From contig OU015541.1 in NCBI GenBank assembly GCA_907165065.1, positions 11,833,001 to 11,897,000 of the forward strand: DNA of 64,000 bases, given 5' to 3'. A program made the position numbers and the translations under genes. Of the stretch, positions 36,501 through 48,745 are shown in pieces. Under the pieces are notes generated by a model. That model made no database searches, was not told the DNA's origin, and worked only from the letters and a program-made list of their open reading frames with translations. Position 1 is the stretch's first letter. The number at the start of each line of letters is the position of its first letter. The stretch is from Caprimulgus europaeus (Eukaryota > Chordata > Aves > Caprimulgiformes > Caprimulgidae).

Positions 36501-36970
36501 GTTTGAATTTTCATCCCCTCCAGTTTTGAGCAATGCTGGAGACCAGAATGCTGAGCTAATGTTTACTATCAGTGTGTCTTTCATATGTTACTAGTCCATT
36601 GCTGTGCTGTACATGTGCTATAAAACAGATTCTGAAACATGTCTGTAATTTGCATTAACAAGAGCTCCATTCTATACATATTTAATAGCCCAAAAGATAC
36701 CAAATAATCCAAAGTCTAATTTTAACCCACCTGTTTCCCACCCTCTCTTCCAGCCTTTCCATCATATTTTTAAATGTTTAGCTCAGGGCTCATTGGATTC
36801 AATGGAAAAGTTTCTACAGAGTCCAATGAATACTAGGTCCAACTGCAAGACAAAAGTTAATCAGCTTATTTCTAGTTAGCATGCACTTAATACTGAACAC
36901 ATGTGCAACAGATTTGCTGAAAAGATAGATTTAAGCATGGGCTTAAATGCCTTCTCTAACTAAGGGCTGC
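30567..36970. other. Noncoding DNA, no gene seen
   Basis: No supportable gene in 6.4 kb. Simple features are an (AAAAT)n-type run (about 31,183-31,206), A11 near 31,436-31,446, an A16-like tract at about 31,841-31,856, a 26-bp two-copy repeat at 31,638-31,690 (CCTTCTCTTTAATATT core) and a short CA run near 36,297-36,307. A somewhat GC-richer patch at 35,040-35,580 contains several overlapping frames on both strands that conflict with each other and match nothing known. The 129-codon minus frame at 33,219-33,608 is likewise unrecognised. Confidence 0.5.
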
Positions 36971-37026
36971 TTTTTTAAAAAAAAAAGGAAAAAAGAGAAA
37001 GAAATTAAAAGAAAAAAAATTAAAAT
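36971..37026. repeat. A-rich purine tract
   Basis: T6 is followed by A10 and about 40 bases of A and G with little else, then AATTAAAAGAAAAAAAATT. This is a low-complexity tract, possibly the decayed tail of an element, but no element body is seen beside it. Confidence 0.8.
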
Positions 37027-37805
37027 CTAACATACTGCACATCTACAAAAATATCCAGTTGCTTCAGTAAGCAATTTGACTAATTTCAAACAGAACAACA
37101 GAACATTATAAATCTGTTATTTGGTTTTATATTTAAATGTCCATAAGTAAACATTTAGGGTACAGAAGCATAACAAAGGGATATAAACCAAATCATTTGT
37201 ACATGTCTTAACAGCAGAATATAAAGCTCTGGAGCCAGGAATATCAGATCAAATTGGTGGAACAATCAGATATTCTATGGGATATGTTAATGAAATAGCT
37301 CATTTATTGGTATGGTTACAATCACAAATCAGAGACTCAGGCATCAGACTCAGAAGTATCATATTTACATACAACCAGCAACCTAAACACAAAAAGGACT
37401 GACACAGAGTTGGCTGGCTTTCCTCCCACACCCCACAAGAAATATTTCCTCACCTATATTTGTTCTAGTTGTTCCTCCTTTAATTTTCTTGGTTCCCTTT
37501 TTTATTTATGAAGTCTGACAAAAATATCCCAACAATTACTACACACATGAACACAAACCTGCTTTTTTTCCCCTCCTTTTTTAAAGGTAATGCAGAGCTT
37601 TGCTCTGTGACACCACTACTTTGGCCATCACTTGGGGTGAGTAACTACTTGGGGTGATGACCTGTGGACACAGTGCTATTACAGGACACACACTGCAGAG
37701 TGCCAATACAAATTGTTTCCTCTGTAAGAGGATAACATTGGGGGTTTTTTTATTATTTTTCTTTCCCATCAGGGAAATGACAAGCTGAGCTAAAGCCTCC
37801 TCATT
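37027..37805. other. Noncoding DNA, no gene seen
   Basis: AT-rich sequence without a gene. ACTTGGGGTGA occurs twice close together (about 37,630 and 37,648). A GGGGG-T7 motif lies at 37,740-37,751. Confidence 0.5.
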
Positions 37806-37925
37806 TCTCAGATGATTTTATATATATTATGTCTATTATACAAACATTGGTATATTGCCATGAATATGTTATTTATAATACCCTATATTACTATAATTAT
37901 ATTACTATAGTATCTTATTAAATGC
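37806..37925. repeat. AT-rich low-complexity tract
   Basis: TATATATTAT, TTATTTATAATACC and ATTACTATA units recur, with ATTACTATA present twice within about 20 bases. Probably slippage-prone AT-rich DNA rather than a defined repeat family. Confidence 0.65.
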
Positions 37926-38604
37926 AAAGAGATATGTCTAGTTGCAGTGTAGTTATTAGATGTTCAATTTCAATTGATTGTCAAGAACATAGTCATTAAG
38001 ATTAAACATCTGTTTAATAGGTATATCTTATTACATAGTTGTACTTAAGTCCACAGGCGAAATCTGATTTAACATGAGACATAGTTTAAATAAACTAATT
38101 ATGCAAGCATGATCTAAAACCAAGCTAAACATGGACCTTTGAAAATGACACATGAATTTAATCAAAGCCAGGGCCTCAAAGTGAGCAGAACTTAACCACT
38201 GGCCTGACTCATGCATATGTTTTGATTTCACAGCTGAAACCAGTAAAGCCAGCACCCTCTGGGGGCTTCCTGACTCAACAGTGCCTCCCCCACCCACAGC
38301 TTACAAAGCAGCAAGTTGTCTCTTTGTTTCAAATTACAGGAAACATTGCTGTGCTTTGTTTGGGAAAGTGCAAGCCATCACCTCTCCAACAGTAGTGAAG
38401 TCCCCAGGGACTTGGTCTGGGAGGCTGAGGACCAGTTTGCTCAGTGGAAGGCAGAAGGGGCTCACCCCAACCAGGGATAACAGGTGCTTCTACAAAGCCT
38501 TCTGCTCCATCACCTTCCCACCCACCCTGCATCCAACAGGAGACACCAGACCCATCACAAAACCCATCCCATGCAACCGAGATGCAGTTTCATTATTTCT
38601 TCGG
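37926..38604. other. Noncoding DNA with a CTCF-like site
   Basis: No gene is supported. The stretch becomes GC-richer from about 38,240 up to the CR1 insertion. Overlapping frames here run into the CR1 antisense strand and are not real genes. Confidence 0.5.
38252..38265 (-). promoter_or_regulatory. CTCF-like motif
   Basis: On the minus strand the site reads CCCCCAGAGGGTGC and matches 12 of 14 positions of CCASYAGRKGGCRS, including the central AGAGGG. The site stands about 350 bases from the CR1 insertion. Binding is unproven. Confidence 0.35.
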
Positions 38605-39365
38605 ACTATCACACAATCAGAGAGTGTCAGGGATTGGAAGGGACCTCGAAAGCTCATCCAGTCCAACCCCCCTGCCAGAGCAGGAACATCTAGATGAGAT
38701 CACACAGGAAGGCGTCCAGGCGGGTCTTGAATGTCTCCAGAGAAGGAGACTCCACACCCTCCCTGGGCAGCCTGGCCCAGTGCTCCGTTACTGTCACCTA
38801 AAGAAGTTCCTTCTCAAATTTAAGCAGAACCTCCTGTGTTCCAGCTCACACCCATTGCCCCTTGTCCTACCATTGGACACCACTGTGAAGAGCCTGGCTC
38901 CATCCTCCTGACACTCACCCTTCAAATATTTATAAACATTAATGAGGTCACCCCTCCGTCTCCTCTTCTCCAAGCTAAAGAGCCCCAGCTCCCTCAGCCT
39001 TTCCTCATCAGGGAGATGTTCCACTCCCTTATCATCTTGGTGGCTCTGTGCTGGTCTCTCTCAAGCAGTTCCCTGTCCTTCTTGAACTGTGGGGCCCAGA
39101 ACTGGACACAATATTCCAGATGTGGCCTCACCAGGGCAGAGTAGAGGGGAAGAAGAACCTCTCTCGACCTACTGACCACAGCCCTTCTAATGCACCCCAG
39201 AATGCCATTGGCCTTCCTGGCCACAAGGGCACAGTGCTGGCTCATGGTCATCCTGCTGTCCACCAGGACTCCCAGATCCCTTTCCCCTTCACTGCTCTCC
39301 AGGAGATCATTCCCCAACCTGTACTGGAACCTGGGAAACTTCAACTTCATGCCCTCACAGGAGTG
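38605..39365 (-). mobile_element. 5'-truncated CR1 LINE
   Basis: Read on the minus strand, this carries the end of CR1 ORF2 and the CR1 3' end. From about 39,360 it encodes a piece with [29 protein letters not shown] and [16 protein letters not shown], the thumb and C-terminal part of the CR1 reverse transcriptase. This frame runs to a stop at 38,994. The next part ([27 protein letters not shown]) lies in another frame from about 39,024, so a frameshift separates them; a TAG at 38,794 precedes the VTEHWARLPREGVES part. The terminal GTTGGACTGGATGA and AGGTCCCTTCCAATCCCTGA blocks (about 38,630-38,670) are the conserved CR1 3' end. The typical terminal octamer repeat is decayed. The endonuclease and RT catalytic domains are missing, so the copy is dead. 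Confidence 0.93.
38794..39360 (-). pseudogene. Broken C-terminus of CR1 ORF2 reverse transcriptase
   Basis: In intact CR1 elements ORF2 encodes an endonuclease and reverse transcriptase that copy the element RNA at a nicked target. Only roughly the last 190 residues remain here. [20 protein letters not shown] is the clearest family motif and lies after the catalytic domain. The frame changes between about 39,024 and 38,994, and a premature TAG at 38,794-38,796 interrupts the second part. The first 43 codons of the longest open frame (39,488-39,360) are host DNA upstream of the truncation point. Not functional. Confidence 0.85.
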
Positions 39366-42300
39366 AAAAAAAAAAAATCGGGTGTGGAAGAGGGTGGGCA
39401 TCCCTGGCAATGAAGATGTAGTCTTGCTGATCAAAGAACTCACCTGTGTTCCTACAGTCCAAAACCAAGGTCCAGAAGAATAACACACTGAAATTCCTTG
39501 CTTGAGTGAGGAAAGCCTGGTCTGGTTTATTTTCTGCTAAATTTAGGACTTAAGGGGAATAAATCATGTATTTGGATCCAGGAAGACCAAAAGGTGTTTC
39601 CACAAACTCAAAGCAGGTCTCAGACAAACCTCACTGGTATTTTTCCAGTTTTATTAACAGCCACACCATCAGCAGGCTGTGCTCCGAGTCTCCAGGGAAA
39701 TCATCCTACGTGCCTTATTGACAGTGGGAGACTGGCTCAGCCTTTCGATACACCCATTCCTCGGCTCTTTCAGTACTTGATGATTTTCTCAAGAACTCTG
39801 TCTTATTGCCTCATGAGAAATAGAGCTGGTCAGGAAACCAGATATCAGCTCCATTCAATTATTTAAGTTTGAGAATTTTTTCCATCTGGAGTCAGAAATC
39901 AGCTCCATGTCATGGAAGTGAAATTCAAGTTTAATATTGAAATATGTCATTTCCAGAATGAATTATGATCTCTCAGATGTCTAAATACCTTCCTAGAGGA
40001 CCAGAGAGAGTGAAACAGCCTCAGTTGCTACAGCCCAAGCCTGACAAAATTTTTGTTGGCTTCAGCACTGCCCATCACTGCCAAGCAGGGGTGAAACAGC
40101 ATCTCAGTCATTTTGCCATTACTGCTCTGTGTTGGGAAGAGTCACATCAATTTTCAAATCTGTCACAGGCATTTGGCAATTAAAGACCTCTGAGATCCAA
40201 AAGCCTGTGAAACCCGTGGGTCAGGCAGGGGAGGAGCTGGGAAACCAGAAACATGGTTCCCCCCCAGCTCCAGTGCCCTACATCAGGGTGATGCTCCCAG
40301 ACATGCTCACTCCTCTTTAGGCCACCTGAGCTGACCCAGTGACCTGGGCAACTGTGACCACTGGATTGGACTGGACTGACTCTCAGCTCAGGTTCACAAA
40401 TAATTGAAATAAAATTTGATGGAACCTCAGAAAGCAAACTGATTTTTAACAAAACTTGTTTGTTTCCCATGGGAAGTTCTCAAAATTGAATAGTTTCTAC
40501 AAAATATTAAAATGCATCAAGTCAGCGAGTTCTAATGGATGGGGAAAAAAAAGTTTCCTTTAGATTTTTTCAATTTACTTCAATTTTTCCAAAACAGCTT
40601 CAACTTTTTCAAGACCGCAACACTCTAGTGCTATAGCACCAAAACCTCAAAAACAAATCCTAGAGCACCCTATGGATACACAGTCCAGAAAAATGTCAAA
40701 TTTTTGTTCTCATGGTTTTTAATTGCTTAGAGATGGCAGTGCTGGCAATTGATGCTATGGAATGCTACTTCTTTTCCCACATCTCAGTAATTGTTCTAAT
40801 GACCTCCTTGCAACATATTGGTGGAAATGTCAGGAGATTTCATGACAGATATAAAATTCATATGATTGCCAGTAAAGCAGTATAAAGACTCCAAAAAATA
40901 TCCCACAAATATTTCCCCACATTTTTTAATGTAGCCATGTCAGGACTACTCGTGTTTGTTACGTGAACTAGGTGCCCACATCCCATCAGAAGACAGGGGT
41001 TTCCAAGGGCTTCCAAAGGTCAACAGATACTTTTGTGTAGCTTTAGGAAGCAGATATTAGGCTGACATTTGCCAAAACTGTGCCTTTTAGACTGCAACAT
41101 ATAATAAACACTACAAACTTTATCTGAACTATAATATTTGTGTTTACAAAAAAGTTTCCAGTGATCTCTATCCACCTATGTCATTAAACTTGTTAAAGAT
41201 AAGTCTTCTTACTGCATTCCAACCTGCTACACCAATAGGGTGAACAGAAATAATCTAATAAAATATATAAACTCCACCCTCTGATGAGCAGATTCCCTAA
41301 ACGATGCAAGAGGGATATTTACATATTTCTTATCTGCAAGTGAAATAAGTTATTTAGAATAGGTACATTACAGATAGCAATTCCTAAATTAATGCCTATA
41401 TGGTTAGTTATATTATAAAACTAATTCAGGCTCAGGCTTGACATTGAGGATTACTTAACTGTTGGGGTTTTTTTTTAACTGGTTTAGTTTTTTCCCATTT
41501 TGATTCTATTTATTCAGTACAACGCCCTGAAATGCACATCCTATCAGTGTTCCAAAACCAGGTCAGAATTTTTTTCTCCAAGACCTCATGTCAACTCTCC
41601 TTTTTTTTTTTTTTTTTAGTTAACTCTTCATTGAAAAAAAAAATCTCCAGCCACATCACAAATATACTATTTCCAACAGTAGAAGAGTACATCCAAGGGT
41701 TTAAGTCTAGTCATTAACTTAAACTGGTGCTTCTATTGATCACACTGTTAGGAAGCATTCAGAGATGGTAGAACCACACAAGCTCTCCACAAGAGTAAAT
41801 GAACACTAAACTGAAAAAAAAGAGCAATGTCCAAGCAGACATTCAAAAACAGCCTTTAGAGATTTAAACTCCAGTTCCTCAAACAGATCCATTCAGTCAG
41901 CAACTCTTCCTGTGCAGAGCATCACCAAAGTCAATTATATTTATACAAAGCTACAAGAATCCCAATCTAGCATCTGGAAAATGAAACCAAATGAAACAAA
42001 CCAACCCAAAAAAAAACAAAACCAGTATGCCTGATCCAACAATTCACAACCAGTTGCTATGCACTGTTTTACCATCTTCCCAATATAAACAGAATTAGCA
42101 GTGAAGTCCATATGTGAAAGCACCTGAACTCTCATCCCAATCCTGGGTCATTTCAGATCTCTTTGTTTCATGCCCTAGGCCAATTGCTATGATGTACCAG
42201 CACTATTTTTCCAAATTTGAAGAGCCTCTGACCTTCAGGAGAGCTTTCCATACTGCAACTGGATCTGTGCACTGAGAATCTGGCTCAGCTCTGTTAAAGA

Positions 42301-43329
42301 TGTACTCAGGTCTTGGATTTACATCCTACTTTCCCCTCCAACCCAAAGAGATTGCTGTGATTAATGTGCTCCCAATGAAAACCATAGGAACTGAAAATGA
42401 TTTGCAACTGATTCATCAAAATAGCATTCATCATGATAATTGATTAGTTAATTAATTATAGCCATAATGTGGATGTCATCTGTATTTCCATTGGAATTTT
42501 TTGGTGTTTTTTTTAATTCATTCATTAAAGCCCGGGTAGTTCACAGTGCCAGCCCTGCTACAGCTTCTCAGGGGGGAGGCTCGTGCCTCCTTACAGAGAA
42601 AGTACATCCAAGACACTTTCTCTTTAAGAAAAATAATATTTTCTAGTGCTATAGTAGAATTACTTCATCAGCAGAACCCCCTCAACCTCCTACAGTGCCT
42701 CTCATGACTCATCCTGTATATGCTATAGATGTCATCCAGCCCTATACAGTGGGTCAGCACAGGAGCCACAGGCTCCCCTTGTCCTATACATAGGCTGTCC
42801 AGACAAAGCAATTTTCACTCACAGAGTGGCTCTCTGTTGGGAGACAGGTATTAAGTAGGGTGACAGCACCCACAGCACAGCTACACACTGGAAGAAATAA
42901 TATAGAACAGGAAATGCAGAAAAATATCCATTCTGATGAAAAATGCCAAGGGATCTTCCTTGTGATGTACAGGATCAAACAGGAGCAGGTTTTGGGGATC
43001 TCATTTGAAAGGCATATGCACAGGCAAAATGCACAGCCCATTTATCTCGCCTGGAAGGCAAAGTCAAACTTTGTGAGTTATAAAGTGCTCAGTGTCCAGC
43101 TGCCCATCACACTGGCAGACAGAGCCGTCTGTCACTGACTAGAAATCTCCACCTCTCACACGGTTACAAGCAAGGCTAGAACAGCAGGTTTAGAAAGTTG
43201 GACTCAGAGCAGACTCGATGCCTGAACTCACCTCAAAGTGTTATGGCTTGCACAGAGAGGCTGAAGGCAAGGATGTTCTCCTGGCTATGATCAGATATAG
43301 CAGGGTTTGAGCTATGTGGATTCATTTCT
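39366..43329. other. Noncoding DNA, no gene seen
   Basis: No supportable gene. Features seen are an A12 run just beyond the CR1 truncation point (39,367-39,378), a GGGG-T9 motif at 41,464-41,476, a T18 run at about 41,600-41,618, an A8-9 run near 41,633-41,641, and an A/C tract at about 42,000-42,021. ATTAATTA-type sites lie at about 42,445-42,460. Open frames are below 100 codons and carry no motif. Confidence 0.5.
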
Positions 43330-43440
43330 TAACTCTGCCACAGGCTTTTCTGCATGGCCATGAGCAAAATCTTTCTTCCTCTGTGCTCCAGTTTTCATCT
43401 CCAAGATAGAAATGATGGCAACTCTCTCTCCAAGGCTATG
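43330..43440 (+). mobile_element. MIR SINE fragment
   Basis: The best MIR match in the window: AACTCTGCCAC, then TCTGCATGGCCATGAGCAAA (for TGTGTGACCTTGGGCAAG), then TCCTCTGTGCTCCAGTTTTC (for CCTCTCTGTGCCTCAGTTTC), then ATCTCCAAGATAGAAATGAT (for ATCTGTAAAATGGGGATAAT). Order and spacing are preserved over about 100 bases. It is old and cannot move. The upstream part of the element may reach to about 43,270. Confidence 0.7.
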
Positions 43441-44324
43441 GAGAAGATGTGCCCCCAATATCAATAACTAGGAAGTGCTGAGATATTACAGCTTTAGGGA
43501 GGCATAGACATACCCAGGGCAGTGATCCACAAAGAGCAGCACAAGAAGAAGAACTTGCTAAGGCTATGTTCTCCTTAGTTCTTCCTGCTAACTCTTTTTA
43601 ATTTATTTATTTATTTATTTTTAAATCTCCTGGTGACATAAGCACTCTTAGAGTATTCACACACTGCTGTTAGACAGGTGGACACCTTAGGCTGAAGGTA
43701 TTAGCTAGAGAAAAGCAACATCAGCCCACTGACTTCAAATACACCCACGTCACTTTTCACCCCTGAAGATCCAGCCCAACACCACCTTCTCCTCCTGCTC
43801 AGGGTGACCTACATCTCCCCCAGCTCTGAAAAGAGATGTCCCTGCCCAGGAGGAGCCTGCATGGGCAGGGTGGGGAGGGGGCACTGCACAGACCCTCACC
43901 ATGTCCTGGCAGTGCTCCTGGCACAGCAGCGCTCACTCTCAGCAGAGCAAGGTGCTGGCAGGTGGCTGTGGAGCACCATGGTCATAAAGAGGTGTACATA
44001 CAGCCTGCTGCAATTTGTCAGAGCTGCTTTTGTTTGAACTCCATTTTAAAAGGGGGAAAATCAGTCGAAACACATGTAAGCTTTCCTTTTCTTGTTCCCT
44101 CCCCCATAAATCTCTGATCTTAGTGGGATAAACCCCAAGTCAGGAGCCGGAAAAGCTCTTTCCAAACCAGTATCCTAAAAGCACGGGAGGACTAGAGCTC
44201 TCCAACGCCAGATGAGAGACGGAGGGAGTCTCTGTGATTTACCATTCCCCATCTCTTCCTTTGTTCTATCTTCACCTCGACTGTCAGCTGTTTTGCGAAG
44301 GGGCTGGCAGTCGGGGAGAGGCTG

Positions 44325-44325
<1 letters not shown>
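43441..44325. other. Noncoding DNA with ATTT microsatellite
   Basis: An (ATTT)n run lies at about 43,597-43,622. A GC-richer stretch at 43,790-44,000 holds overlapping 77- and 93-codon frames without known motifs. No gene is supported. Confidence 0.5.

Positions 44326-44356
<31 letters not shown>
44326..44356. repeat. (TG)15 microsatellite
   Basis: An uninterrupted TG repeat of 31 bases, the longest pure dinucleotide run in the window. It is probably polymorphic in the population. Confidence 0.97.
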
Positions 44357-44358
<2 letters not shown>

Positions 44359-46724
44359 CCAGTTCAGGCTGGTTCCTGGCTCAGGGAAACATTTTATTGG
44401 ATTTGTTACTCTTTGATGCTGATTAAGCCCATGGGGTAGAAAAAAAAGCAAAAGAGAAGGGGAGTTTGGGGGGAGGGGAGAGATGTAGTTTCCCTGTGGC
44501 TGCGATGTTTTTAATTTATTATTAACCATCTCTCATGTGTTATCTGACAGCTCTGTTGAATTCTGGATGCAAAGGAAAGCAGTGCCTGCATTTACAGTTT
44601 TCCAGGGTGTATGTCCCCAGTCTCCCCAAATCAAAGTCCAGGCTGTTCAAGGAGTTAACTTTGTAGATACTAATTTTAAACAAATAGATTACTAGGAAAT
44701 TCATTCCCTAGGAGTTGGAAGGCTGAAGTGTTTCAAGGCCAGGATTGCACAACAGAGGCCTCGGTGATAGCCCATGCGCGCAGGGTAAGATACACCAAGG
44801 AGCAGAGAGCACGAAAGGAATTCTACAACAAGACAGACCTCAAAATAGCCCAGGCTGTGCTTCCAGCTTCTTCCTTAGCTTTTGTTCAACCTGACCCCCA
44901 AAACAGCTGAATAGCCCCAATCTCTCTACTCTCCCATCATGTCAAAATCATTTCAGTGTTTAGATACAGCACTACCATGGGCATTGCTCTGCTTGAGCAT
45001 CATTAGCACTATGTTTACCCTTTCAGATGACCTTCCAGGAGGATGTTCCCTCTAGGCACACAAGCATTGGTACCTTGATCCTACCTGGAAGCCTGCAGTA
45101 GCTATGCATTTCCCCAGCTCAGTTGCATAAATGCCAAAAGTCAGAACCAGCTCAGTCTGGTACATGAAAAAAGAGAGAGACTGGAGATTTGGAGTCTTGT
45201 TCTCCATTGTCTTACACAGTCATGTACAAAGCAAAAGTTAAAAAGCTCTCTAAGCACTCCAGCAGAGCACCAGCATGCTCATCAGGTGGCATATCACTTA
45301 GTTACAAATAACGGTGCAACCTGCAATGCTGTAAAACCCAGCCTAGAGCTTCAGTTTTGAAAGCCACCAGTTGGTGATCCCAGCAGGTAAGGATCACTTT
45401 TGACCAGTTTTTCTACATAGCCAGAGAGAACTGGCAGTTTTTCCTGACTTCTCTTTGAAGGAACTGGGAAAAGAAGCTAGAACCCCATTCAACATTTGCA
45501 AGTACCTGTTGTCACTGACGTTCATTACACTTTGTGCTATGCTGGTTACCAGCACTCCAAGGCAAAGTCTCTTTAGAAATGGAATTTTTACTTTTGAAGA
45601 AAGCCATGGAGGAAGTGCAGTAAGAGTTAGCACAAGAGAAAGCCAGTTAGATAGGTTTTCTTATTGCAGTACACACAGCTGCAAGCTGGGACAGAAGCAA
45701 AGCTGCAAGGTCAACATCTTTGAGCATCGTGCTACACACAAGCCCCAAAACAATAACTAATTCACATCAAAGACCACCATAGGTGACACGAAGAGGTTCT
45801 GCTGCAACACATCCCTCTCTTCATCCTTGAGTCAACCCATGTTTCTTCTTTCATTAGGCTACTACCATGATATTATTGAATTAGTGATTGTTGAGAACCA
45901 GGGTTGGTGCAAGGAGTTGAGGTTAATGACGTGCAAAGTGCTCTGCTAATGCTCTTAAACACTGCCATCTCCTGGGAGAGAGGAGATAACACAGTCCTCC
46001 TCCTTACATCAACGAGTTGTATATTACAAACTAGGGTTTGACATCATCTATGTGGACATCAGCAGCTCCACCACTCAGTAGGGGCTTCAGCCCAAAAGAG
46101 CCAGTCATTAAACCAGACGGCAGCTGGAAAGGACACTCTTATTGTACCCATCATCAAGATCTAAGTACCAATATGTTCACTTAAAGGATATTTTTCGAGA
46201 CCATCTAGAACATGGTGCCATACAACGTCATCCAACTTTAGGGAAGTGTGTGTACTTATTGCACTATGTAAACAAGTCCAAAAGCAGTTTCCTTAAGGTC
46301 CACCTCAGGGGAAAACAGAAAAATAGATTTCACTTGACCCCAGGCTCCTCCACAAGTATTACTCCCAAACTGTCTATATCTCTGTTGGCAAAACCCTTCA
46401 TACCATGTTTTATCTTACTGCTAAAAATAAATCACTTGTAAATTGTTTTATAAATTATGTATAAGAGACCTCATAGTCTAAAATGTGCTGCCAGTGTATT
46501 CTACACGATAAAAAAAAATATATAAATTTAAAAGGATCTCCAAAGGTGGGAGGGGGAAGGGAAGGGAGCACTTTTATAAATAATATATTCAGTGGTCAAA
46601 GAAAGTTATCACCTTTTATGAAGTGTTTGGGATTCATTATGCATAAAAAGTGCAGCACTGCTTCTCGTATGCATGATATCAGGATGTGATTATTAAGCAT
46701 TACAGCCACCAACTAAGTGATTAT
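44357..46724. other. Noncoding DNA, no gene seen
   Basis: Donor-like CAG/GTAAGG occurs at about 45,385, without a convincing acceptor. Otherwise this is ordinary sequence. Open frames of up to 101 codons are unrecognised. Confidence 0.5.
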
Positions 46725-46995
46725 TGGTGTCATCCTTTGTTTATCTAACCAAAACCTAGACTGCCACCTCTCATCAGTGGAAACAAACAGCTGATGTGTT
46801 TGACTGGTGCCAAAGGAACGCTGTCGATTATCCACAGAAAGATGATGTCCCCATCATTGTGGGTTTCATTTGGTATTCATTGTAATAGCACTGATCCTAA
46901 TGAATTCATTTGGTATTCATGTGGATGTCACATGTATTTCCAGAGATGTTCTGCTGTAATTTAGCATGGGTTAATGGACACCTCTATTAAAGTGT
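46725..46995. promoter_or_regulatory. Candidate conserved block with a 16-bp direct repeat
   Basis: TTCATTTGGTATTCAT occurs exactly at 46,865-46,880 and again at 46,905-46,920, a 40-base spacing, inside otherwise unique sequence with ATTGT and TTTGTTTA motifs. Sox- or forkhead-like sites could be meant. The regulatory role is inference; the direct repeat is directly visible. Confidence 0.35.
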
Positions 46996-48589
46996 TATTG
47001 AAAGTTTGACATTCAAATAACCCAGTTTAAAAATCAGACAAACCTAGATATTAAAGCTGAAGGGATAATGGGGGGAGGGAACTTGAGTAAGAGGCAAGAC
47101 TGAAATGCCATGTTAAGATAGCAATGCTTCTCTGCCTGCTAGGAAGGGAAAACTGTCCCAGCCCTTCCTCCTTTCTTCCTCCCCTATCCAACCAAAAGCA
47201 GAGCTTTGACTATTTTCAGAGATTTTGCGACATGGCACTTTTCATACCTGACCCAGATTTCCCTCCCATTGGGGTTAGCCTGGCTGGCTGTTGGCCTGCA
47301 GTCACTGCACCAGGGGAGGAAAGAGTTTTTGGGAGCACATAAAACCACAGTTGAACTTCATCCTGCCTTTACAGGCAAGGTGTGGAGGCATCCCACCCCT
47401 GGTCTTTGACCCTACAATTCCAAAGGCATCACTAGGATCCAGGAATGAGGCTGAAATGAGTAGAAGCCAGGTTTATTTTCCAGGTTTTGTAATTGTGAAA
47501 CTAATTTTTCTGTGGTACAAATTCAGAAAACAGATGACAAGGATGGCAGAATTAGCCCTGAAAGTGGTAGGTTTACAGTCTGGTATCTGGTGACCTAAAT
47601 GTGCTACTGAACAGAGCAAATTCCCTGCTCACTTTCAAGAAACTCAAACCACTTATGCCTGCATTGCCAAAAAAAAAAATCTTAAGATGACACAGAGAAT
47701 AAACAAGTTATTACATTATAAAGAAATACTATCCAGAGGTTCTTAAAGATCCCCTCCCCACCTCCCAACAGTTTGTTCCATGGGACTTCAGACAATGAAG
47801 AAGTCAACCCTTCCAGGTAGAGCTCCACAAGTGTTTTTAAGGACTCAGCAAATGCTGAACCTAGAATATGCCTATTCCATATGGACCAACAGTGGAATAT
47901 ACAATGATAGATGTGTGGTATAAAGGTTTTGCTCACATTCGTTTGGGATGACCTGCATAGATATTAAGATTTTGACCAAAGGGAAAGTCTGAATTGGTGA
48001 GTAATTTAACCAGCCCAAACCTGATAAAATCTCAGTACCACACCACACCATCACATTATAACCACACATGCAACCCATATACAGTAATTGTTTATATTAG
48101 ACACAGAGACAGTATACCACATACTTGGGTAACATAATCATCACTTAAACTGATATTTCACCAACCATGAAATAAATTGTAAGCCACAGAATAAATTGAT
48201 TTCTTTTTTTCCACATTGTAGTAACCCCATTTTGCAAAATATCCATTGTGCACAATACGTGAGGCTGTGGTAAACCCGGAGGTTTGAAATGCCACTTGTT
48301 GCTCAGCCTGCTGGTTTTTGTGAGTACTCCCATTATACAACACTCACTGCAATGAAAACTTCATCCTATCATGGATTTTATATGTCCATGCCTGCAGATT
48401 AAATTGCTAGCTATAACACAGCATGTGCTGCTTGTGGCTATTTTCCTAAATGCTACTTTGGGAACAAAATACACAGATGCCTAATGTAAACCAACCTCCT
48501 CCCATTTTCTTTACAAAGGTTGAAATTCAACCCTCTGCAGAGGTTCTCCACAAGCCTGTTTATTAAACCCCACTGAAATGCCCAAAATA
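46996..48589. other. Noncoding DNA, no gene seen
   Basis: No supportable gene, RNA or known repeat. An A10 run lies near 47,670-47,679. Overlapping frames of 60-100 codons are unrecognised. Confidence 0.5.
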
Positions 48590-48745
48590 GGAGTTAATTA
48601 GAATTTAAGTGGCACATAATTTTATGAAGGCCCATTAAACAGCTTTGACCTTTATTATCTTTGGTTTTATTTGCACATTTGTGCTTGTTTTTCTGATAAG
48701 CCTTGTTGTGTTTTCCACCATGTATAATCAATATCTCTTTGAGAA
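48590..48745. promoter_or_regulatory. Candidate conserved noncoding block
   Basis: A repeat-free AT-rich block with GAGTTAATTAGAATT, CACATAATTTTATG and a nuclear-receptor-like TTTGACCTTTATT. Proposed only from motif content; it needs an alignment. Confidence 0.28.

Noticed and set aside
38444..38911. 155-codon plus-strand open frame
   Set aside because: Most of it (from about 38,605) is the antisense of the CR1 3' end and ORF2, so the long frame is a shadow of the retroelement.
38994..39488. 164-codon minus-strand open frame as an intact gene
   Set aside because: Residues from about 44 onward are the CR1 reverse-transcriptase C-terminus and the first 43 are host DNA, so it is a chance fusion at a truncation point.
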